In this document: positions 55,877 through 64,000 of the stretch, in pieces
How the letters are laid out: the number at the start of each line of letters is the position of its first letter
How positions within the stretch are numbered: position 1 is the first letter of the stretch
Assembly: GCF_048128805.1 (NCBI RefSeq)
Contig: NC_136001.1
Location: 6,942,001-7,006,000, forward strand
Length of the DNA: 64,000 bases
Reading direction: 5' to 3'
Source: Centroberyx gerrardi
Lineage: Eukaryota > Chordata > Actinopteri > Beryciformes > Berycidae
Notes under the pieces: model-generated
The model's input: the letters and a program-made list of their open reading frames with translations, nothing else
What the model was told of the DNA's origin: nothing
Database searches by the model: none
Program-made: the position numbers and the translations under genes

Positions 55877-56491
55877 TCTGCGACACTCAGTCTTATGAAA
55901 CCCTGTCAAACCACATAGAATAAACCCAGAAATACTTTGTCATCAAGCTGAAAACAAGGCTGCTTTTCACCTGACAGCGTTGATATGGAAGTGTACGCTT
56001 AAAATGTAAAACAATCTCCATAAGTGAAATATCGCTTTAGCACGGCACCTGTACATATATTTACTCTGTATTTTCAAGACGAAAAAAACAGGAAAAGAAA
56101 AGAAAAGATCAGGAATGTTTTCTACAATACAGTGTGCGCAAGGCGACTACATTGAAATCGATGCGACTGCATACGCTAATACACTGAACCGGTTGTACAT
56201 GTGAAACGTGTGAACTACAGATACTGTGATATTGCGTGATTCTCCTGCATTACGGCATTGATTTGTACATTCATTGAGTCTTTGAGTAAAATGCTACTGC
56301 TGTGTGTTACAGTAGTACATATTATGTACAGAAACGGCAGCATCCAGCTCCAGCCAGTGGAAAGGACGGTTCATTCAGGGTTTTTCAGTAGATTTGGATG
56401 GATTTCAGCTAAAAAAGAGGAATGGTAGGCAGGTAAACCGTTCTTTTCCCCTACTTTTGCCCAGCTAGATAACAGGGTTGCATTTAATAAT

Positions 56492-56560
56492 AATAAGAAG
56501 AAACTTTATTTATATAGCACTCTTCAAAACAAAGTTACAAAGTGCTTTGCAACAAGAAAA
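56492..56560 (-). repeat. Retroelement tail fragment (reversed)
   Basis: AAACTTTATTTATATAGCAC then AAGTTACAAAGTGCTTTGCA is the reverse of a typical non-LTR 3' end. Confidence 0.5.
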
Positions 56561-56737
56561 ATCTATTAAAATGGAAATGAACACAATAAATGATAAAAAG
56601 AAATAAATAAAAAATAGGGTTTTAGATAAAAGTGACTTAAAAGATGATACCGATTTTATAATATTTTTTAATACGGTTGTGTCTTCACCAGGAAGCTGTT
56701 TTCTAGTTATTTCTGAAGCAGCAGGGTGTGTAGTGAG

Positions 56738-56820
56738 TAATGAAGTGTCCTTGAGCAAGACACTGAATCCCTACCAGCTCCTGGAGGGCTGCTGTGCAGC
56801 TGACCTCTGAACCCTGACCT
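56738..56820 (+). mobile_element. SINE body fragment, family B
   Basis: GTGTCCTTGAGCAAGACACT, 19 of 20 identical to the body of the SINE at 43165-43345. The tRNA-like head is missing. Confidence 0.55.
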
Positions 56821-57094
56821 CTGACCTCCCTGCAGTGCAAAGGGAGGGGAAAGCGAGAAGAGAATCAATAGAGCATCACAAATAAAGGATTGTGTTTTTA
56901 ACCCGGTAACTCAAGTAACCGGGTTTCAGATCGACACATCTAAACGGCATAACCGATAACCTGGATGAGCTCAGACTCTGATTATGAGAAACCCGGTTCA
57001 GATGCCTGGTTTACTCCCATATTAAACATCTTATTAAACATCTCATTCATTTTCACTTTTGGTTTTCGCTGTCTTCACAAACTCAGACTCGCCC

Positions 57095-57462
57095 TTGCCT
57101 GGTGTCCAGCCATGAATCGCAGTCTTTAGCACTTTTTGAATTTGCCTGGTGATTCATAGCGGTCTGGCCACAAGCCTATCCATCGGCAGTTATTTCTGAC
57201 AGATACTGTCAGAAAAACCTGATTGGATGCTTGATGTAGGCGGGACTAACCTACTTATGACGAGCGTTACAGAGCGACAACAACTACCAAAATGGCAGCG
57301 CCTGCATAGGAATTAGATGATAGCAAGCTAGATTTCGCGATTTCGTCAGTCCTAATGGCATCGATGAATCAGTTTTGGATAGGTTTGAGGCCGGACTCTT
57401 ATGAATCGCCATGCAATTCAAAAAGTGCTAGAGACTGAGATTAATGGGGGCTGGACAGCAGG
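57095..57462. mobile_element. Inverted-repeat DNA element related to 33150-33221
   Basis: Left CCTGGTGTCCAGCCATGAAT, CGCAGTCTTTAGCACTTTTT; right AATTCAAAAAGTGCTAGAGA, GGGGCTGGACAGCAGG. The arms of about 48 bp are imperfect inverted copies around about 270 bp. The 72-bp element at 33150 looks like an extreme deletion of it. Confidence 0.65.
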
Positions 57463-57760
57463 GTGAGCAGTACTTAGTATTATTACTGGGATCATCATTT
57501 CTTTCCCCTATATTAGAAGTAATCTCAGTCAAACTAGCAGCGAAACTAGCAGCTACAGCAGCTGTCATCTGGTTTATTAATGGCAACAAGGAGACTCAGT
57601 CGTAGGATTTCTAAGGTTTGTGTAACAGCTTAACCTGAATGAGACTTCAGCTGGAGTAAGACCAAACAGCCGAGTTACTCCGAGCATGTAAACAGAGCCA
57701 GTGCTGCTCGTTCCCGACACGTTAGCGCTCGGAGCACCGAGCGTTAGAAGGTGAAGATAC

Positions 57761-57892
57761 GGGACGTCCTGCTGGTTCAGTGGTGAAAACAAGACAAAGT
57801 TTTGAATCTCCTTTTGTCTTTCCTGTCTCTCTGTACTCTCTCTACTTAAAAACTATCTAATAAAGGCAACAAATGCCAAAAATTATCAAAAA
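57761..57892 (+). mobile_element. tRNA-derived SINE, family A copy 2
   Basis: Head GGGACGTCCTGCTGGTTCAG, body TTTGTCTTTCCTGTCTCTCT, tail CTAATAAAGGCAACAAATGC then an A-rich end. It is the partner of 22507-22641. Confidence 0.65.
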
Positions 57893-59572
57893 AAAGAAGA
57901 AGGTAAAAACATTACATTTTTTGGTTAAATAAAACATTTAAATGAAAATAACTGAGCAAAAGAGTGCAATTTTCAGTGTTTATAATGGTTCTTGCTAAAA
58001 ACAAGGTCCAGCTTCTGCTAACCAGTGGGATGCATTCCTTTTTAATTTCCCATCAGTTTTTTGCTTTTGAAATGTTTTCTTCTATTAATGAGAAACTCTG
58101 ACAGCTAACATTAGGGTGAAGGAATTGTCCAGAAAGTCTGTTCCTGGACAGAAGAAGCCACATGTAGGCTTCATGTACAGCTGTCAGTCAAACCAGATGA
58201 CATGGAAAACATTTCATTAAACCGTTAATTAAACCATTAAACCGTCTAATTAGAGGCTAAAACTTTGTGGTTTGTTTGCACTGGCTGGATCGAGACGTGG
58301 CTACTATCAAATGAAGTATTGACACTTAAAACCCTGGTGAAAGTGTTGAGAAAATAAAACAAAATGGGCTGATTTCACAGACATGAAGCCCTGAGAGATG
58401 TTTGTCAAAGCAGATGTCCAACAGAAGGGACACTTATTGTAGATGTCTGTGAAAATTACCTAATATACTGAATTACATCAACTTTAACATTCAACAATCA
58501 CTGTTGCTATACCTCCTCCCTGCTGTTGTCACTTAACATGCGCTCTTGTCTAAGACAAAATATCGCTGATATTGCTGAAAAACCAACTGATTTTGTTAAA
58601 TGTTTTTTAGTTAAATTAGAGGTTTGGATCGTCATTTATGCTCTGAGTGAGTTTCATGACCCTGCAAACCTGTATAAATCCCATTGTCTAATTTGAGAAA
58701 TACATGGGTGCCAGTGAGGAAAGAAGCATTTTCTCCATTCCTCCCAAAACACTTTAAAACACATGATTTCTGTGTAATAGCAGTGATATTGAGTTGTTCC
58801 TGGCTTCGCTGTGGAGAAATCAATTCCTGTAATCATTCTGGCTCAGCTTGGCTCAGTTTGTCTCAACAGTCTGAAATACTGACATTCAGTCAACACCTTT
58901 TCTTGTTTAACATTTTCATAACTACTAATGCAACAATACTCTCGCTCACAGGCTATAATTTACATACATTTCACTGACTGATTGTTTGAAAGCCAAAACG
59001 CTCCACTGCAATAACAACACACAGCAAAACCTTCAGCTGCACTCAGGCCAAAACACTGCTGACAGTCAGAGCTGGAAAAACACTTTTCTGAGGAACATTT
59101 CAATATGAGGAGTCACTTCACAGAAATCTAAGGAATGGCAAAGTCCTGGCATATACTATTCTTTGAAACCAAAAATTAAAAACTTAATACAAACTAAAAG
59201 GGAAACAATTTTAGCAACAGCAGATAACCCCCCCCCCCCCCCAAAAAAAAGGCAGTGGATTTTCTTCAAAATAATTTAAAAAAAAAGTTTCAATTTACAT
59301 TTTGAATTGATTCCGGTGAATTGAAGCCCCTCTTTAGATTAATGTTGGCTCTTTAAGGTGAATGTCATACCTTGCCGTACCAAACTGTTTGTCACATTGG
59401 CCAAAGACACACCGAAATGTCCATGTGGCAATAAAAGAGAAAATGATGTTTTTTCCTGGATCTTTCTGATCTTTCTTCATCATACAGATTCATGCCCACG
59501 CTTCACTCAGGCGACACATTTAAGTAAGATTAATTTTTGTCTGTTGGAAGCTCTCTGAAGTGACTGCCTAAC

Positions 59573-59951
59573 TTTGGCAGATTGATGTTTTAGATTTACA
59601 GACATTTCTGAGAGGCAGAAATAATCTGATTGGTTGAGTTAAACCTCAGTGGGCGGAGCCAAAGAACCACAGTTTTTCTGGCCGAGTAACATTAGACTGA
59701 AGCTCAGTGAAAAAGACAAGAGGTAAGAGAGGAGGAAGCTAATATTATGAAGCCTAGTGCTCTGCTAACTGAGTTAGTTAAGTTCCTTCTTTGCTATTCA
59801 AGTTTGCCAGTTAGTTAACTTGCGCTCTGAAAAACTGTGGTTCTTTGGCTCCGCCCACTGATGTTTAACTCAACCAATCAGATTGTTTCTTCCTCCAGAG
59901 CAGCTCTGCCTCGGAGAAATGTTTTCACAACTAAAACTCCACTCTGCCAAA
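59573..59951. mobile_element. Inverted-repeat MITE family M1, copy 3 (fullest)
   Basis: Outer ends TTTGGCAGA and TCTGCCAAA are perfect inverted copies. The arms extend about 100 bp each through ATCTGATTGGTTGAGTTAAA and GTGGGCGGAGCCAAAGAACC. The interior of about 150 bp includes CTTCTTTGCTATTCAAGTTT, shared with copy 1. It is the best template for the family. Confidence 0.8.
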
Positions 59952-61104
59952 CGCTGCCACACCCAATTCATATCACTGCTTCACTTGAGCCGACACTTCA
60001 AGTTCTACAAGTACGGTTCTCCTTAACTATTAAGTTCATAGGTGTTTAACATGACTGCCTGATAGAAATGTTTAACTCTTCAATATACTGTCTCTTTTCA
60101 TTGCAGAAGGGTTTAGAGTGAATTTCAATGGTATCTTTCTCATAGGGGACTTTAGATTGCACAGTTTATCTCAGAGTTGTTTTTGAGACTCTTCAAACGT
60201 CTGAGATCCATTCATTTCTTTAAAAGCAAGAGAAACCCGTTTTAAATTTATAATATCTATTAATATATATGTAGTTGATATGTATATATGTATATATAAG
60301 AAACCCCTGATCCAGAGTGGATACAAATTGTTCATACCTTCAATAATATTACATACAGTAGTCAAGTTAACCATCAAGTCTGCAAAAAGTATGGCGACAC
60401 ACTTCATATACTGTGCACTTTAACAGGGTTTTGTGACAGGCTGTTTTTAAAGAGGCTATTTTAAATTTTCTCACTTATTTTTTTTATTTTTTATTTTGCC
60501 CAGACCTGCTGAGAGAAAAGTAGTCAGTGGCGCTAACTCTGACTCCTGAAGATATTATAGCAGCAAAGGAACCACAGGTGCTTAAGTACAAATATAATAT
60601 TGGCGTGTCACTTTAAGATTGTATAGCATGTTATATAAATGTAATCCAAGTAATAATATGTAATAAATAAGTGATGTGATGTTTTTGACAAGCACAGTAT
60701 AGTAGCAGTATAGCCTCAGTAACAGAAATTCTGCGTTAAAACTCTTTGTGGCCTGGATCTGATCTTCTCCTGCCTTTCTAAACAGGTAAAAAAAAAACCA
60801 CACTTTAATAATTGAAAAGTAAAAATCTGTTTGTGACAATATCCTTTCTCATAAATTTAGATATCTATTTTACATATATTAACATGTAAAATAAAAATAT
60901 GTTAATATAATGTAAGTAAGCTTGCTGAAAGACTACAGCAAGCACATCTAATATCATTGGAAGGGGTTCTGTTATAGCATTTACGGACCAAATCAATTAA
61001 AGACGTCCAGTACATATTAATGTTCACCTTGCTGTGAGCTGAGTCAGAGAATATGAAGACTTCCGTTCCAAAATGCTGCATATCAATTTCGGAAAAACAT
61101 CAAA

Positions 61105-61215
61105 ACCTGAAGTGCATCATTCAATATCTCTGAAACACAGAGGATCTACTGTGTAACAGGACTTGTCAACCAAGGACTTACAGTAAAAGTCAGTTATTTA
61201 ATGATGTTTGTGATT
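61105..61215. repeat. Dispersed repeat copy (ATCATTCAA / AGAGGATCC family)
   Basis: GTGCATCATTCAATATCTCT, CACAGAGGATCTACTGTG and CAACCAAGGACTTACAGT match the copy at 20040-20250. Confidence 0.5.
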
Positions 61216-61324
61216 GTTTCTGATGATCTGTCTGTGTATGTTCACTGAATGCTGTCTCTGTAACGTGTGACTGGATTCTGCTTGTTTATGGTTTTTGTAG
61301 AGGTTCTGCTCAGGTCATTCATGA

Positions 61325-61375
61325 AAAAGAGATCTTGATCTCAATGAGACTACCTGAATAAATAAAGGTCCAAAT
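61325..61375 (+). repeat. Retroelement tail fragment
   Basis: TCTTGATCTCAATGAGACTA then CCTGAATAAATAAAGGTCCA is the common fish LINE-type tail (usually ...ACCTGGTTAAATAAAGGTT). Confidence 0.6.
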
Positions 61376-61987
61376 CAAAAATCTAAATATCCATACCATT
61401 TCCTTCAGACCCATTCAAATTATGTGTAGTAGCCTAATAGCAAATAGTGAGCCAAATTTTTCCCTTGCCAGGTCTGAACCAGTACTAGACACATGCTTGT
61501 GGGCTGGTTACAATTTCCATACATCAACAGAATTCATCATAACCATAGACCAGATCCATTTCCTCAGTTTTGCATGATTTGCCAATGAAAAATGTGTCTT
61601 TTATTCCTATAAAGGCTTACATCTAACTTGGGTTGATTTTTGCCTTTTAAAGGGGAAACAATTATCCAACATCTCCTCTGTTGTATCCTCACAAGGACTT
61701 TCCAGGACATCTGAGAACCGCTCCACCAAGAGTCCTTGATATAAATAGACTATTTCTATGGTAACAGAGTCACTGTCGACAGAATAAAGATTGATTTTCT
61801 CTGTGTCTTTGGCCAAGGTGCTCGTGTTCGGTCTTGACATTCAAACACGTCACAGAGGAACAGACGCATATTCTCGCTCTGCTCCGATGCTCCATGTTTC
61901 CATGTCCGCTCTCAGCCTCTCTATGTATCTTTCTCTGTTCTATTTTCCAATAAATGATCAATTCATTCATTTATTTATTCCTTCATC

Positions 61988-62110
61988 ATGGTCCTGTATG
62001 GCTCAATGGGCGGAGTATGGCATTAATACTGCCAGGGTTAGGAGTTTTATTCCCACTGGGGGAAAATGTATGGATTCATGGTACTGTAAGGCACCACCAA
62101 ATAGCATATA
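61988..62110 (+). mobile_element. tRNA-derived SINE, family C
   Basis: An A-box-like GTATGGCTCAATGGGCGGAG, then TATGGCATTAATACTGCCAG, then a B-box-like GGTTAGGAGTTTTATTCCCA, then ATGGTACTGTAAGGCACC. The B-box is mutated. No functional tRNA is expected. Confidence 0.65.
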
Positions 62111-62234
62111 TTATGTCTTTCATTAATCTGTCATTCCCAAAACTTTGTCCCCTTAAGTTCTCCCAGTCCTCTTTTCTTTCTGCTATTTCCTCTCCCTCTC
62201 ATCCTCATCCCTCTACTGTCTTTCTTCACTGATG

Positions 62235-62850
62235 CCAGTTGCAAACCAGAAGCATTTACACAAGGCGATTCAATTCACCTCCATTCATCGTCTATGAGAA
62301 GCAAGTAAATGTATGTGCACGGCATGATGGGAGAGGTGGCGACGTGAACCTGGCCTGCGATGCCACAAGCTAAAGTTGAGAAAGTTTAATGTTATGCAAA
62401 TGAGCACAACGGTCAAAATTAGCTTCTCAAATTCTTCTGGTCATTACATTTTTGTTCCTAGTTCCACTTTGTGTATCAATGGTTGGCTTTTACATGCTCT
62501 ATCTTCCCTCCAAAAACTAATTTGTGCGAAGACATCCCATTTAACGTTACGCTACCTATCCCATCACATCCAAACATCTGTAGTCACCTAGCTAGCTAGC
62601 TCACGAGGGTAAAGCATAATTTGAAGATTACATTTTCCAAACATACGATTATTGATTATATTTGGGCAAAATGAAATATGTCTACATAAAATAATGTTAA
62701 ACAAACTGAGACTTTGCTCTGATGTTTGACCTCAGAAAACACTCAGTGAAACGCCCACAAGCAGCAACTTTTGATAGAGCAAAGCGATGCAAAGCAAAGA
62801 AGTCGTGCTTGCTCTGCACATATGGTGAGCGTTACTGGCCCGATGTTGTT
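62235..62850. mobile_element. Possible MITE
   Basis: The left part CAAGGCGATTCAATTCACCT with CCATTCATCGTCTATGAGA and the right part TAGAGCAAAGCGATGCAAAG resemble subterminal parts of a fish DNA element. A clear terminal inverted pair is not seen, so this is tentative. Confidence 0.3.
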
Positions 62851-63819
62851 AAAATCCAGTCAGGATGAGGACATATTCTTGGAGTGCAGTGTTTCCCCTT
62901 CTCTCTCCTTCCTCTTGACCTGACTCTATCCATCCATCTATCCATCCATCTATCCAAATTCACTCTAAATCCCATTCAAACTTATTTTTTCCAATTCTGT
63001 GCGTCTAACTGTGTTAAGCGAACCAGCAGGAACAGTCATGCCCTCTGTCATGGCGACTCGGGGAGGCAGTGAACGAACTGTGGGTGAGTTTCTGCTGCTG
63101 CTGCTGCTGCGTCCCCCCCCCCCCACACACACACACACCGCTAATGAAGACCTGCAGGTCAAGGCAGACGTGATCTCTCTCGACACTAATCAACTTTAAA
63201 GGGGTTTTCCATGCTTGTTAAAATCTTAAGCAGAGTTTTCTAAGTGTTGTTTATTCTCCTCTTTTTTTTACTCTGGCCGCCCTAAAGGAGAGTGGGAAAA
63301 ACTGAAAGTGTCATTCAGAATATTTTTGCTTCATGCGGAGTCATTCCCCATCTTCCCCCGCAGACTGAAATATCTCCTCTTCAAGAATCTCCTCACGTCA
63401 TCCACCAACTCCACTGAATCACTTCACCTCTCTCACATCTTCTTCCTCATTTACTCACTCTACTCATAAAATTCCCTTCTGCCTCTCCCTAACTTCTTAT
63501 TTCCATTTCCTATAGCATTTCTCTCCTACACAATCATTCTGTGATCACAGGAAGGAATAGTGTCTGACCCTTGCACTCCTTACTATTGGTTCCTTGTACT
63601 GTTGGGGATCTGGGAATTGAATTCTACTGTTGCGCTCATTGTACGTCACTCTGGAAAACAGCGTCAGCTAAATGCCAAAAAATATATAGACGTAAAAAAG
63701 ATCCATTAGTGCCTTTTCCTTGCATCATGTTTCTGAATGTGTTCAAATAGCTTCATATTATTCCTGAAGGTAGAGAGTCCTCAACCTTGTACTGGGCAAC
63801 CGGGTGAGAATTTGTCAAA

Positions 63820-64000
63820 AGGTGCGTTCACACCAAGCATGTTTGGAGCGGTTCAGTCAAACTCTGCAGCGTTTACGCCTTTGGTTCGTTTCATTTGTCC
63901 AGGTGAGGACAATGCCTGACTGGAGTCTCAGTTTTCTAACAAGAGAACGGTGTGGTTCGTTAGGAGTGAGAACGTAATCTGAACCAACTACAGGAAACGA
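63820..64000. mobile_element. DNA-transposon-like repeat, cut by the window edge
   Basis: GGTGCGTTCACACCAAGCAT starts it. GTTAGGAGTGAGAACGTAAT then CTGAACCAACTACAGGAAA is the reverse complement of part of 28780-28845. It continues past 64000. Confidence 0.5.

Larger units (their letters stand above)
53300..64000. other. Gene-free right part of the window
   Basis: No exon is convincingly seen. It contains a TTAA-bounded MITE (55250-55701), a LINE-type tail (56492-56560), a SINE body fragment (56738-56820), an inverted-repeat element (57095-57462), SINEs (57761-57892, 61988-62110), an M1 MITE copy (59573-59951), a retroelement tail near 61330-61370, a possible MITE (62235-62850), and a partial transposon at the right edge. 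The rest is AT-rich sequence of unknown role. Confidence 0.6.

Overview
The window is vertebrate genomic DNA, most likely from a teleost fish and probably a spiny-rayed one. The evidence is split genes with GT-AG introns of about 80-3000 bp, very dense CA/TG and GA/CT microsatellites, a Tc1-like remnant, several short inverted-repeat transposons, and tRNA-headed SINEs of the kind common in percomorph genomes. The species cannot be named from the sequence. There is no bacterial, phage or CRISPR content.

Three protein-coding genes can be read end to end by joining exons in consistent phase. mcm2 (minus strand, 18792 down to 5218, 20 exons, 890 aa) encodes a subunit of the MCM2-7 replicative helicase. 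Its upstream sequence carries E2F-type sites, a CCAAT box and a GC box, as expected for an S-phase gene. pigu (minus strand, 32379 down to 23845, 12 exons, 435 aa) encodes a membrane subunit of the GPI transamidase in the endoplasmic reticulum. psmf1 (plus strand, 33388 to 42285, 7 exons, 276 aa) encodes the proteasome regulator PI31. pigu and psmf1 are divergent, with start codons about 1 kb apart. The three genes are functionally unrelated; they are neighbours, not an operon.

Layout: 1-2.3 kb is repeat-rich, with a GAT/ATT composite tandem array. 2320-2350 looks like the first coding exon of a minus-strand gene that leaves the window on the left. 2.7-5.2 kb is non-coding and includes the probable mcm2 3' UTR. 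5.2-18.8 kb is mcm2. 18.9-23.8 kb is intergenic and holds two minisatellites and a SINE. 23.8-32.4 kb is pigu, 32.4-33.4 kb the shared promoter region, and 33.4-42.3 kb psmf1. From 42.3 kb to the end I find no convincing gene. That stretch holds a polypyrimidine block, polypurine blocks, large CA/TG repeats, SINEs and several MITE families. A possible 3' end of an unseen minus-strand gene lies near 53.3 kb.

The most notable signals are: microsatellites packed against the splice sites of all three genes, including a (GT)n tract that itself forms an mcm2 donor and a (CT)n tract of about 111 bp that forms a pigu acceptor; a three-copy inverted-repeat MITE family at 49-60 kb; a TTAA-bounded MITE at 55.25-55.70 kb; and a 72-bp inverted-repeat element with a perfect 9-bp flanking repeat near psmf1. 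I see no new multi-gene system.
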